NCBI GenBank assembly: GCA_020310875.1
Contig: CM035433.1
Location: 106,656,758 to 106,720,757, forward strand
DNA length: 64,000 nt
Direction: 5' to 3'
Source of the DNA: Ceratopteris richardii
Lineage: Eukaryota; Streptophyta; Polypodiopsida; Polypodiales; Pteridaceae
Part shown: in pieces, positions 44,485-56,280 of the stretch
Layout of the letters: every line of letters starts with the position of its first letter
How positions within the stretch are numbered: the stretch's first letter is position 1
The notes under the pieces: model-generated
The model's input: only the letters and a program-made list of their open reading frames with translations
What the model was told of the DNA's origin: nothing
Database searches by the model: none
Made by a program: the position numbers and the translations under genes

Positions 44485-46879
44485 TTATATTTGGCATGAG
44501 GTCCTTTGTAATTGTCTTCTAAAGAACCAATCAAAAAGCTCTCTGAAGGCATTGCTCTTTGTTACTCCTCCTCCTTTCCTTGTACACCTAAAGAAGCTTG
44601 TCCTTGATTGATAATGAGATTTTTCCATGCCTTGGGTGTTCCACATGGCAAGTGGTTCCTTTTCTGCAAAGAATGCACCATGCACAAGAAGAATATGCTA
44701 GAAGAGCAGAAGAATCTCATTAGATCTTTATTTTAATTAAAAATAAATAAATTGAATACAATATCTTTGGAGCTCACCAAGTAGTATGTTATGTCTTTGG
44801 CACCCCATGCCTCTATGATGGTTTCTATAAGCTCTGTGGTCGCCTTTCTAAAATCTATCACATAACTTTTTGATGTTACCTGCTGCCTCATGATCTTTAA
44901 AAGGTTATCTAGTTTGACCCACACCTCCATTCTCTTTTTTGTTATTGCTGGTTTGCTTTTTACATTAGTTGTGACCTCACAAATTTTTTTCCAACAATTC
45001 CACATGGCATTAAGTTGTTTGTCATCATGGTTGTTGAAGAATCTCCTTGCTTTTGCACCTCCCATTGAGACATCCTGTAGTACATCACCTGTATTTTGTG
45101 AAAGCTTTGGATCTTTTCTTAGATGAACATCACCACCATGAAATCCCATTTCTGAAAGAAGACATTCACATTTTTTTATGCATTCATCTGCAAGAGTTGT
45201 AGGCTTGATAGAATATGCATAATCCAAGTGAAGACGGACCAACTTGTCAATGATTCTTAACTCTGGATGTAGTGTACATATGTGTACATTTGTCAATGCT
45301 ATTGGAAGTATGGGATCCCAAATCATTGAAGAAGATGATTAGTTCTGAAGAATAACATTTTGTCTAGAAGGAGCCTCTTCACCCTCAGCTCTAGCAATCC
45401 ATCCATTTGTGTCTGGGCTTTGCATGCAGTACAAGCAAGGGTACTTAGAATTTTCTCCCCCACTTATACCAAACATGCATTTGAGTGTCTTTAGGTCTCC
45501 ACTCAAATGCCACTCAACTTGAAAGTTCCCATAGTCTTTGACATTCAACAATTCTCCTGCATGATGCCTTTGGATAACATTTGGAATGTTTGTCTGTGAG
45601 AATAACCATTTAAGTGTTTTATGGCTCTCAGATGGAACTTGAGCACAACCAACCCACCATAACTCCATTTCTGATTGTACTTTGAGAGATGGAGTATCCA
45701 ATTTCCCAAGGCTATAGTCCAAAGCTTTGTTCATCAGTGCAATGCTTATTCTCTCCATCTTTTGATGTTTTTTAAGCTCAGCTTCATCAAGTTTGATTAC
45801 AAATTTCAATAGACCAGAACAGTCATGCTCTTTTATATTATAGAACTGAACCATGTATGTTTAAAGTTTTATAACATCTATCCATATGTTGTTAAATGCA
45901 TTGTAAGTGAAATGTAACTTTTGTTTTCCTACTTCGTAAGGCATGTTACCGTGAATATGTTTATATTCACCAAATACTGATGTGATCTTCTTATTCAAGC
46001 AGAGCCGAAACTTTCCTACATGATGGGGTCTAGGCAATCCAAAACTTCTAACTTTGTTAAATTTTAAAAATTCACACCAAACTTTTGAAATTGCTCTATA
46101 ACCTTTCCTACTCACTCCGACACTATCACAAATATTCTGAATTTGAGATGGTTCTAGTAAAAGATCATTTTTGTCATGAGTTTTTGAAAAACAAAGTGTT
46201 TCAAGCATGTATTTTCATTCAGTTTCAATAGTCTTAAAACATCATTTTAACTCAAAATTTCATTACAAAAATGTACGCGCTCAAAACTGCTCGACATATT
46301 GAAACCTAGCACATTTGTCACATGATCTCTAACAATTTTCATTCTTTTCTTTTTTTGGCCAGATTTTTCAGTCAAATCTAAAAAAGGTTTTACTCGTTTT
46401 GACCGCATTCTCAAACCTATAGGAGTCTCTTTCATTTTTTTAAAAGACTCTAACTGAGAAGATAAAGTGGATAATTTGTTTTCTAGCTCCCTCATATGTA
46501 AATTCTTCTGGTGTAGTGTGTTTTGTAAACAGTTTATGTATTGTACATAATTCCTTGAAATATCCCAGAGCCTTGAACAATAGCCTCGTAAACCATCCTC
46601 ACCATCTCCCACAAATCTAATCAGATCATGAAGATTATGAAAAGGGGGGTACCTTCAAGTTTGTGGATCAATTGGATAAACAGATCCATCTGTCCATATG
46701 TCGATATGTTTCTTGCCTTCCTTTCGCAATCCATCCACTTCAGGAGGATGAAGAGCCCTTCGGAATACTTTTCTTGTCGTCGCATACTCTTGACTAACTG
46801 CAATGTTGATATGGAACTTTTCACAATGATTTCGATTGTTTGAAAGCTCAGCGAGAGTATTTGGGTTAACGTTCTCCAT
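44485..46879 (-). pseudogene. Decayed transposase-like gene of an uncharacterised family
   Basis: The minus-strand frame starts MENVNPNTLAELSNN at 46879. In order: a segment with DIWTDGSVYP; a Leu-rich coiled coil with a basic patch KKKRMKIV (46247-46612); LPRPHHVGKFRLCLNKK; EWHLSGDLKTLKCM followed by the YPCLYC C-x2-C pair; LHPELRIIDKLVRLHLDY; and, after an 80-bp GT-AG intron (44777-44698, in phase), a last exon with WNTQGMEKSHYQSRTSFFR. From memory, the DLKTLKCM, CLYC and QG-EK pattern resembles large uncharacterised proteins of fungi, animals and plants that may be transposases. A few in-frame stops and one unresolved junction near 46210-46290 suggest it is no longer functional. A TATA box lies upstream. 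Confidence 0.55.
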
Positions 46880-46985
46880 GGTCTGCTATGAAAAATGATC
46901 GGCAAGTGTCTAAAATGACGTGAAAGGGAGAAACAGGCCTGCTATGAAACGTAGAGAAAAAAAGCGCAAAATGTCATCAGCACAC

Positions 46986-46993
46986 ATTATATA
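46986..46993 (-). promoter_or_regulatory. TATA box of the transposase-like gene
   Basis: The minus strand reads CCTATATAATG here, about 105 bases upstream of the ATG at 46879. A plausible core promoter; no initiator was identified. Confidence 0.55.
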
Positions 46994-47210
46994 GGTCCGT
47001 GAACAAGAGGAAAATTCGAATTTTGATCAGCGCCCGGTGAGCACAAACTTCGAGGCGTAAGATATCACACAAACTTTTTATGATTATACGATACGAGTTT
47101 CTCTCTCTTCAAAATTTGCATAAGATACGTTTTAAATGAACTTACATGGAATTTCTTAAAGGATTTGACAACTTTGATCCCGATTAAGCACAACTAATTG
47201 AAATCCTTAC

Positions 47211-47241
47211 ACGGCCCTTTTTGGGCCGTTTTTCGCCCTAA
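47211..47241 (+). other. Helitron-type 3' terminus
   Basis: ACGGCCC-TTTTT-GGGCCGT forms a perfect 7-bp stem at 47211-47229. It is followed by 8 bases and then CTAA (47238-47241), and the next base is the T of the target. A hairpin shortly before CTRR and insertion at A/T are the hallmarks of Helitron ends. Confidence 0.68.
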
Positions 47242-48107
47242 TGAGTCATCCACATAAACTTCCAAGTTATTTCGTAAGAATTCCTTAAAAAAGTGACACA
47301 TTAATTGTTGAAAAGTGGCACGTGCATTGTCAGCCCAAATGGCATCACTCGAAATGCAAATATGCCCCACTCTGTGGCAAAGGCTCTTTCTGTTGATCTT
47401 TAAGAGCAATAGGTACCTGATTATAGCGTGAGAATCCATCAAGAAAGCTGTAGACTTCCTTGCCCGCAACTCTTTCCAATAAATGCTCTGTGATAGGAAG
47501 ATGATAACTATCTCTAATTGTGGTGGCATTAACTTTACTAAGGTTGATACACACACAATTTCCCATTTTTCTTGGGCACAACCACAATGAGGGATACCCA
47601 TTCGGTATGTTCAAGCGCATAAATAAATCCTGCTTCTATCAAACGATCTATCTCCTCTTTAATCTTGGCAGCATAGTTATCATTATAGGTATATGACTTG
47701 TGCTTAGAAGGCTTGGCCTCTGAGGTCATAGGAATTCTATGGGAGCATATATTTGGGTCTACTCCTTTCAAATCCTTGTAATTCCAAGTGAACATATCTT
47801 TATAATTTGGCAATAGGATAGCTGACTCTTCTTCTTCTTCTTCCATCAAATCATGCCCTATGTATGTGCATTTCTCTTCTCCTTCTTCAATTGTAACTAC
47901 TATCTTTTTGGTTTTGTCTCGATTATCGTACACTTCTCCAATGCCTGCTTCTCGTTTAGGCATTCGTACCATAATTCTTTTGTCTTCTATTTCATACTTT
48001 TTAAAGTTCTTTGGTACTTCCATGGGGGGTTCTTCTTCTATCTTAAGTGATTTCTTTCTTTCCTTCTTGTGCTTATTGCCTATACATTCTATGAGTGACT
48101 TGGGTTG
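47242..48107 (-). CDS. GY-B RT region, N-terminal part
   Basis: Continues GY-B beyond the Helitron-like segment. Minus-strand stretches include LEVYVDDS, RVAGKEVYSFLDGFSRYNQV, KPSKHKSYTYNDNYAAKIKEE and VPKNFKKYEIEDKR. These are the RT start and the linker between protease and RT, aligned with GY-A 8640-9480. Broken fossil. Confidence 0.87.
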
Positions 48108-49676
48108 TTAAGTCTGATTTTCCTTGCCCATCTCAAGGGTAGTGGCTTCCACAAAGTAAAGGTACTCCTCTTCTGTTGAACAAAAGGGTTCCATGATAAT
48201 GGAATCTAGGTCCTCATCACTAGTCTCATCTAGATCCGAAGCCAATTCCATGCATTCTTCTAGGATGGGCTCTTCCTCTAAAGGTTCTATGATAAAGATT
48301 GAAATTTCATATCCATCGTCATCACCGTGAAGGGTCCAATGTTCTTCATTTACTACTATATCCATGGTAGCTAAGATCTCTGCCCAACCGTGAGGCTTGA
48401 ATTCCTCGTCGGGAAACACTATCGGTGCATAAGCAAGATCTTGAAGGGTTCGTGGATGTTTTTTAGATCCTAAAGCTCCGGCTTCTAATCGTTCTTCCTC
48501 TTGTTTCACTACCTTACACATCCATAGATGAGTGTCCTCATGCAACCATGATGGATCTGATTCTATAGATTGCATCGACTCTATTTCTTCAGGGATCCTA
48601 TGGATGGTATTCCATTGTATTGGGGGTACATCGCGATGGGAATACTCCTTGAGGTTAACTTTGGTGGTCACTCCTAAATTTTGTAGGTGCAAGGAATTAG
48701 TTCCCCAATCTTGTACAATTTATAATTGATGCATGAATGGTCGTCCTAATATCATCTTGTATGCATGATTCATTCCAAACACTCAAATGGCGAAGGTGTG
48801 CTCAAATTCCACACCACAAGTGGTGAGAGATATACCTTCTAACAAGCCTAATGGTTTCTCAATGTGACCGTCAGCCATTTGTAACTTCTTCTTGTGGGGT
48901 GTTAGTTCTGGCTTATCCCAACGTTTCCATAAAGCAGTGGTAGCAATGGCTACTCCCACTCCTAAATCTAGGATGGCTTTGGTGGTGTATCCTTGGTGGG
49001 TTATTGGAAGATAGGTATTACCTTCCTCTCCCTTGCTCATATCTCCAATTCTTTCCACAAGTATTTTTGGTACCTTCTTGTGGGATCCTTCCTAACAGTG
49101 AGTGGTAGTTGTCTCTGGGAATTGCTTTGCTATGTGCTTCCACAACTCAGGTTTAATTTTCAACAATTCTTCTAAAGTGAGATGACATTGCACTTTAGTG
49201 CTTTTGATCTTTTTCGTGTTTCAAAGAATTATTGATTCTTCATTTTTGACTATTATGGTGGGTGCTCTCATACTGATAGACTGAGCTTCCCAAGATCCTA
49301 TGAGCTGGTGTAGTTCTTGTAAGGAATTAGATTCAAACTCCATTTTTTCATTAAGTTGTTCTTCCTCTACATCATCATAGATAGAGGGGATGTCTTGGGG
49401 AGATTGTTCTTGTAAGTCATCTATCTCTTGAATAGGAGGATGGGTTTCTTGCTCTCATCTCCACTTCTCCTCTTGGATTTCCCTTAGAAATCCTTGTGAA
49501 TACTTATGTATGGAAGAGAGGTTTTCTCCACCCTCGGTGTTTGGCACGAGAGAGTAATGGTGCATTACCTTCCTGTGTTTCTAGGATAGTAGAGTTCTTC
49601 TGTAGACTCTTCTTCTTGTTGCTAGAAATCAAGTATTCTAGCAATAGTCCTTGAAAGTGTAGCTCTGGTTTTGCTA
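48108..49676 (-). CDS. GY-B protease region
   Basis: The minus strand encodes the same protease-bearing region as GY-A 9600-11080. Signatures: TTKAILDLGVGVAIATTALW (the catalytic loop), HLQNLGVTTKVNLKEYSHRD and EEFKPHGWAEILATMD. Homology fades at about 49676. No gag or 5' LTR of GY-B was recognised beyond. Broken fossil. Confidence 0.82.
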
Positions 49677-50790
49677 TGTTACTTCAATTGATATATTGAG
49701 ATTAGTTGAACGAAACATTGGGCTTTGGTCTAGAAGGAAGAAATTATTTTCAAACTTACTTCGTAGCTGGCTGAAGCAACCACAACTAATCAATCATTCC
49801 TGGAAACAATTACTTTGGAATTTGTAGAGGCCAAAGTTGCAGAAGTTTCTTTTAAAGCTAATTGGGGCACTCTCGCATGTTCGGAGGAAGATTTCGAGAA
49901 TGAACATGAAAATTCAATTAACTAGATTAAAGCAATTTTTGATGAATTTTTATATGATATTGATCATATCATGCACCCTCCATCTGGCCAAGATGAGGAA
50001 ATGTAAAGCTTATATATAAAGTGGGTTCGGTCCACCATGTGTGCTAGTGTTAGGCTATCGTCGGTGTAGATATCCGAGTTGTATTTTATAACATTTTTTG
50101 TAGCACTTAGATTTCCTAGGAAATTAACCATCTATTGCTTTATAACCATTGTATGGAAGTTCATTTGTTTGCAAAAGGAATGTTGACAACATGCGCTCTA
50201 TGTAATCTTATTTGAGATACTGGTAAAGGAATATACACAGACTCTTTTCTTTGCAATTGTCCTATCTCTAAGTAATGTTTGGCGGGTTCACTCGCTTATC
50301 TATTTAGTTAGGCTTAATTATATGAAGTTTGTACTATAATTGATGATTAGGGAATAGAAATGCACTAAGTCACTCTTAGTAACCCTAATTCCCCAAAGCC
50401 TAGTTTCTATGTAGTTAAGCAATAAACACTTGGTGGGCATCGTGAAGACAACCTAGTGTTAAGAATAGGTTCTAGAGGCTACTTAGAGGCTGAAATGACA
50501 TAAGAAAAATATGAATTTTGGTGTGGAGATACTTCTAGTGCCCATGAAGCTTGAGTAATACTTGAATTTTACAACGACAACTTGATTATTGAGAAAAATA
50601 GGGTCTTAATCCGAAAATAAAAATTTTGATAAATAATTTTGGCATAATTTGGGCAACTACATAGTCTAGAGGGGGTTTTTGAATTGGGTAAAATTGGTAG
50701 ACCCCTTCCTCCTTCACTTCCATGCTTATAGTCCCCTTTGAACATAGTCTTTTCCTTTTGACTGAGCTTTGGCCGCTTTGATTTGGCTTT
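49677..50790. other. Unclassified DNA
   Basis: No coding region or known element was recognised. A stretch at about 50460-50570 (AATAGGTTCTAGAGGCTACT, then TGAAATGACATAAGAAAAAT) faintly resembles the inner part of the Gypsy LTRs and could be a very old LTR. The rest is featureless AT-rich sequence. Confidence 0.4.
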
Positions 50791-51640
50791 TTCAGACTCT
50801 TCTATAAGTTTCTCCAACACATGGTAAAACTTTCATTGCCTTTGGCAAAAGTACCAATTCCAAAGTACCATTCTTATGAATATAATCAAGTTCACTCTTC
50901 AGATCATGATCCCACTTGACATGATCATCTACATTCATAGCTTCTTTGTAACAATAAGGCTCACCAACATCTATCAACATGAAAAAATCCAATCCTAGAA
51001 CAAAGCTATCATGTGTATGTGAGACACATGATGATTGTCTCAGTGGTTATTGATAAGGAGCACTAGGAAACTGTTGTTGAACGTTTTTGAGAACAACATT
51101 TTCTATCAAATTCTTGTGCCTTATGCATACTAGCTATAGGACTAACATCACTTCAACCTTGTTAATGCTCTATCTATGTATCTTCATTTCATCGAATACT
51201 TTCTTAACATGTAGTCTTAATTTTGTCTCAGGTTTTTGGGAACATGGACATATGGTTCATAATCGAATACTCAAAGGTGATCACAATGTGGTGGCTCTAT
51301 CCATAAATTTTCTTCCTTTTTAAGGCCTTTGGTAATTCTAGATGAAAGATTAATCACATGAACTACAATAACCAAACTTCTACCCAAAATCCTTCAAATG
51401 TTTTGCATGATGCAACATAGAAACCACTCTATCTTGAATAGTTTCATACATCCTTTTAGCTATACAATTTTTTGATGAATTATAAGGATTTGTAAGCTCT
51501 TTGAAATTTTTCCTCTCGAGGGACAAAAATGGTTTAATTCATGTGGGATATACTCACCTCCATTATCTCGATATAAATGCTTATGCTTAGTTCCCTTCTT
51601 AGCCTCTAAGGAAAAGCCATTTTTTGAAACTAGGGAATAC
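50791..51640 (-). mobile_element. Ty1/Copia relic (integrase and RT start)
   Basis: The minus strand at 51460-51663 carries the Copia integrase stretch HLYRDNGGEYIPHELNHFC. At 50792-50992 it carries the stretch that precedes Copia RT: EPYCYKEAMN, KWDHDLKSEL and NGTLELVLLPKAMK. Order and strand agree with one old element. No LTRs were recognised. Heavily broken; only part in view. Confidence 0.75.
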
Positions 51641-52168
51641 CGCATCCACATATACACACACACTCACACACACACAAAATAAAACACACATACACACATC
51701 TACACACACATACACACTCATCTACACACACATACACACACATATAAAAACACACTTACACACACACACACTTACATATACACATACATACATACACACA
51801 CACACTTACAAACAACAACCTCAAAATGAGCTCTCTAGCTCTATTTATAGTTTTTGCCTAGTTTTGACCGGTTTCACATCTAGTGACCGGCATAGTTAAA
51901 AAATAAGTTCTACCTCTAATTTGAACTATCTAACGACTTCCAAAAACTACAAAAATGGGTGTGTGCTTTCTACTTGGACTCCTCAAGCTCAAAGACTCCT
52001 CAACTTGCACAAAATGGAGTCACATTTGTGATAATTGGGTGCATGTACATATATTACATTGTTTTAGTGATAAAAATCATTGTTGCCAAGATGCAATCTT
52101 TTGAGTGGTGTTAAGTGCTTCCTCTTCTTCTATGATGAGAACCAATACTCAAAACTTTGCCTTGAACA
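51641..52168 (-). repeat. GY-D 3' LTR (approximate)
   Basis: Shares CAAAATGAGCTCTCTAGCTC, the GACCGGTTTCACATCTAGTG segment and a CTCAAGCTC...GACTCCTC block with the GY-A and GY-B LTRs. It ends GAACA before a pyrimidine run. Its CA-rich part is expanded, at about 51649-51810. The left boundary against the Copia relic is uncertain. Confidence 0.75.
51649..51810. repeat. CA/TA-rich microsatellite in GY-D LTR
   Basis: About 160 bases of interrupted ACACAC, CATACA and CTTACA units. The same place in the GY-A and GY-B LTRs holds a shorter CA stretch (15793-15836 and 17050-17072), so this is an expansion of an ancestral LTR feature. Confidence 0.9.
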
Positions 52169-55020
52169 CTCCCATCCTCCTCATTTTTGTCATCCCTGAT
52201 AGAATGTGATTTAGCATGAGTAATGTAGTTTGTGAGTAGGCTCGTTGCCAAGGTGTGTTTGGTGATGTGAAGTCCCAGATAAGATCACATTCAAGTTTCT
52301 CCCAATCAATGGGCTGGGGTTCATCTAGAGGTGGGCACATATAATGTTCTGAATACATGATGCATTCACAAGCAAACAGGTGTATCAGATGCGTTGGACG
52401 ATTGATAAACACTTCTGAGTGATATTCCCAGAAGCTAGTGATGAACATGTCTTCAAACGTCTGCTTGTAGCAGGCGGGCATGTACTTCAATCTGTAGTGC
52501 CAAGCATAGCATACCTTGAGAGAAGGTGTCGTACTCATGTCGTACACTAAGTACAAATTCCCATATTCAAAGTCTGGTGTATTTACAGTGGGAGCCTTGA
52601 CACGTCAAAAGGTCTTGAAGACGATCTGCATCATATCGAAATTCTTAAAAGTCATTTGAGTGGCAATATGTGTCATTGGGTGTAGACCTGGTAACCAATG
52701 GTGAATGGTGGCCATCATATAGCCGACAGTCAGAGTATTGTTTGTGGGAGGCACAAGGTAGGGATTATTGAGCCAATCCCTACATTGATGATTATTCTGG
52801 ACCTTAATAGCAAATGCCTTTCAAGTATGTCTATGTGGAATCGATCCATAACATGGGTTGTACGTCAAGTGTGTCAGTGCGTGCATCCATGTATGCATCA
52901 TTTCTGGGTACTTTTGTAGTAAGTTTGCGCGCCAGGTGTGTTGATATATATGGCCTCACTCTGCTTCTGGTGGAACATCTTCAAGCTCAAATTGCATAGC
53001 ATGTGTGGGGCACTTCTGAATCTCTTTCTCCACTTGAAAATTATATTCCTCTAGCGAAAGGAAATATGTCTTATACTGTAATTCACTGGAGATTATATGT
53101 CTATGGGGGGCGATAGCGGAAAAATAAGGCGACTTCAGAATAACTTCTTTGAGATTTGCCATCGCATGGAGTTGCGTGTCTACGCAAGCAGAGTGTGTCT
53201 TACCCAATTCTTTATGGTCTTTAACCAAGCTAGCAGAGGTAATTCGTAGGTGTCCTATCCTTTAGGGGATGAGTGGCCGCCAACAACAGGTAAAGGTACA
53301 TATTCTTCTTAGAATGTTTCCTCTACAGGGATAGGTATCATTTCCTCTGGTTCTGGTAGATTAGGTGGTGACTCTGGTTCCGTCATATTAGATACTTGGG
53401 TCTCTAACTCTTGTACTTTCATATGTAGCGTGTTCAATTCTTCCAAGAGATCCGGTGGTGCCACTTCCTATCGAATAGTGGGTCCCAAAGAATCTTTAAG
53501 CAACAAAGTTCTATTGCTTTCCTTGAGGGTTCGGCATTCTTCCTATAAACGGTCATAGTCCTCAAGCACACGTGCATGGTCTTCCAGGAGGATTTGCATC
53601 GATTTGGGGGGAACGGCTTGAAATCGGGATGAACTAAGAGATGCGTCTAGATTGTCCAAGGTAGCTTCAAAATTCTCATGATTCTGCTATTGTAGGTGTT
53701 GTTTTTCCTCCTTTGCAGTGTTGAGGTGTCGGCAAAGAAGTGCCATATTGCGTGAGAGTTGGGAATTTTCTATCAAATGAACATCTAGTTGTGATTCAAC
53801 GCCCTTGATCCGTTCCTATACCTGAGCTTCAAGAGTTTGCTGCTACTTTTGATGTTCGGCTTCCACGTTTTGATACTTTATGTTAAGCTCCTCATTCTGC
53901 AGTGTGAGGGAATCTTAGCGTACTTGTAGATCTTGTGTAGTCCGTTGTAGGGTGGAATGTCGTTGCTCGAGCGATGAATATTCAACATTAATTTGTTGCA
54001 AACACTATATCATTTGTTGGATAGCAGCATCAACAGTGGATAACGAAGATGATGCAAGGGTGGGGAATGCGACATGCTGGGTAGTTTGTAATGCAATGGG
54101 AGTGGGAGTAGGGATAAGGATAGTGGATGCAGTGGCGAGTGACGGGAGTGACGTGCGAATGGGTGACATGTGAGATGTGTTACGTGGTGTGGTGGATGCA
54201 TGTAATTATGTGTCGGGTGAAGCAGTGGGTGAGATGTCCATGTCACTAGTGGAACTTTTAGTGATTGCCACATGAAAGAGTGATGTTGGTGCTATGGTGC
54301 GTGGTGGTGGGTGCAATTTTGTGGTGAGAGGTGCGTGAGGAGGGGTGCTTGGTGGCCATAGAAAAGGAACTTGTGAGCGAAATTCTTGTGAGGGTCTCAC
54401 GAATGGGAAAGGTGTAGATCGGGGTTGCAGAAAGGATGTGAAAGAAGTATAGAAAGAGGTTGGATGTGTGGAGACGGGAAAGGAGTATAACGGATTTGTG
54501 GTATATGAGGGAAAGTGAGGGGGCAGAGAGATGATGGGTGGTGTCATAATAAGCGGAATGGAAACTGGGGGAGTGGGAGCAATAGTTAGGATGGGACTAG
54601 ATTCAGGGGGCCAAATAGAAACGGGGGACGAAATACAAACCTCAAGGCTATCTACAACATCAGGGGAGGTTGGGGTGGGGACCGGATGAGAAGGGAGCGT
54701 TTCGCTAAGGGTATATACAGGAGAAGTGTCTTCCTTGATCAAGTTGATCGTGGAGGAACCTATGGAACTGGTAGGGACACGAATATATGTGCCTGGGCAT
54801 TTAAGAATACGAACTTGTCAAGGGTCGAACTTGGGTAAGGGATTCCGTAATAAAAATCGTAACGCTTCCGATGCACCGGCTGATTTAACCAACTCGTGCA
54901 TAGTAGAGATAAAAGTTTCTTCGTAGCCGCCACTGACTAGTTCCTGTTGTAAGATGGCTTTGCTTTGTTCTTTCGTTAATCTGGTTCATGCCCAAACTTT
55001 ATGCATTAGTCATGGAAAAT
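52169..55020 (-). CDS. GY-D post-pol ORF region
   Basis: The minus strand carries a C-terminal region YDMSTTPSLKVCYAWHYRLK and FWEYHSEVFINRPTHL (52149-52556), an upstream region 52956-53228, a coiled-coil stretch around 53400-54000, and a Pro/Ser/Thr-rich stretch 54010-54742. These appear in the same order as in GY-A. Composition is conserved in the low-complexity parts even where sequence is not. Function unknown. Broken fossil. Confidence 0.8.
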
Positions 55021-55987
55021 AATTAAGATCCCAAGAAGATGAGACCTCCATTCCTTTCCACCACCAACATGCTTCCTATGCAGTGTGTGATTTTAACGCT
55101 GTGAGCAGTGTGTGCTTGATTGTGAGTGGGAGTGTGTGAGGTGCATGGCTTTTACAATTGATTTGATTTCAAATGAGAACTACCTACAGAGTTAGTGTAT
55201 GCTACAAGGATAGTGGTGATATGAAGTTGTCTAATTGGGTCTGCATGTAGTGGTTAATAAGAGTGTTAGTTTCACTAAGTCGATGGTCAGAATGAGCTAG
55301 GTCGAGAGACATCGTGATTAAGGAAGGCTTAGGGATCCATTTCTGTGTCACACAGGGGGTTAGAAGAGATGAAGTTTTATTTACAAAAGAAGGTGTGTAG
55401 GGTTTTCTAGTAGTCTCAAAAAAGGTCTTCTTAGAGTTGACTAACGTTGAAGCATAAGCTAAGCACTTTTTAGGTAACTAGAGCTGGCGAGACTTGGACA
55501 GCTGAGTTGTCACCACAGACTTGGAACCCAAATTTGTTGAATGTGTTGCCTCGATCCAAATTGAGAGGCTTTTCGAAGATCTGGAGTGTTTGACTTACTA
55601 GGTATAGTCGCCTTGCGTATCCACCTTGGTTGAGGGTATGCACGAGTGGATTGTCTAAAGAACCACTCTGATGAGCTACACCAATGAGTACGTGGATGAT
55701 GTGACTAGTTGGCTTGTCGAGGGTGATATATCATATCCACACGCTGTTTTCGAAAAGAAGGGAGATCCACTGCACTCTTGCCTGGAAATGGTGATTGTTG
55801 ACATTCTTTTGAAGATTGAGTCTTACGCCACTTGTCAGATTCCTATCTGTCTATTCAATTTCCACTCTTGGATGGGTGGTAAATCTTGTGTGGGTCTGGT
55901 AGGGTGTGCAGATGCGCACAAGGTTGGGGGAACTTCTATCACATCCAACACCTATCTGTGTTGGATTTGGAGGGTCAGTTCATGATA
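55021..55987 (-). other. GY-D spacer and pol tail
   Basis: Positionally equals the pol basic tail and spacer of GY-A. Only scattered resemblance remains. A plus-strand frame of 104 codons at 55671-55985 is a shadow with no protein-like conservation. Confidence 0.55.
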
Positions 55988-56280
55988 CTATCCTGCAAGT
56001 TCCAACTGAAGCACACTTCTGCAAAGATTTAAACTCACTGAGTAATGATATAACCAGTCCTGGCCTAGGATCATAGGTTCTATTAGATGGTCATCATGAC
56101 AAACTAACAGTCTTACCATCAAGGTCAAGTTTTCTATGAAGATGGGTAACTCGACCTCACCTATGCAGGGGGTTTCTAATCCACCTAGTCCAATGAGATA
56201 GGCTTCAAGAGGCTTAATTTCATATTCCTTACAAAGAGAGAGTCGAACTACATTCATGGCTGCACCTGAGTCAACTAAAG
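55988..56280 (-). CDS. GY-D second retropepsin-like domain
   Basis: The minus-strand segment includes AYLIGLGGLETPCIGEVELP, VRLLVCHDDHLIEP and MILGQDWLYHYSVSLNL. It is homologous to the post-integrase domains of GY-A and GY-B (26922). Its retention in a third copy shows that the domain is ancestral to the lineage. Confidence 0.83.

Larger units (their letters stand above)
36344..47241 (+). mobile_element. Helitron-like insertion, 10.9 kb, carrying three intron-bearing genes
   Basis: The RT sequence of GY-B stops at GAGCACA (36343) and resumes at TGAGTCATCC (47242). The same RT stretch in GY-A (about 8600-8640) and GY-D (about 59725-59765) has the same spacing, so the insertion is clean, lies between A and T, and made no target duplication. 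The right end has a 7-bp hairpin (47211-47229), 8 bases, then CTAA, as at Helitron 3' ends. The left end starts TACATAGAG, not the expected TC, which is the weak point. No Rep/helicase protein was found inside, so it would be non-autonomous. No terminal inverted repeats were seen. Helitrons are known to carry host gene pieces with their introns. Confidence 0.62.
16928..49676 (-). mobile_element. GY-B, older Gypsy element split by three insertions
   Basis: GY-B's own DNA is 16928-17890, 22298-28775, 35162-36343 and 47242 to about 49676. Read on the minus strand these follow one another in the same order as GY-A: protease region, RT, RNase H, integrase, second retropepsin-like domain, post-pol ORF, 3' LTR. 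The intervening pieces are Copia-1 (duplicate GTAGG), Copia-2 (duplicate AGTAG) and a Helitron-like segment. No 5' LTR was recognised to the right. The coding parts are broken many times, so it is clearly older than its guests. Confidence 0.85.

Noticed and set aside
36344-47241. Polinton-like element, because of the Ulp1-type protease
   Set aside because: No DNA polymerase B, capsid or ATPase-like ORFs, no long terminal inverted repeats and no 6-bp target duplicate were seen.
36344-47241. CACTA or Mutator element carrying a Ulp1 gene
   Set aside because: The two ends do not match as inverted repeats, and the flanks show no 3-bp or 9-bp duplicate when compared with the uninterrupted site in related elements. 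The transposase-like gene is not recognisably of either family.
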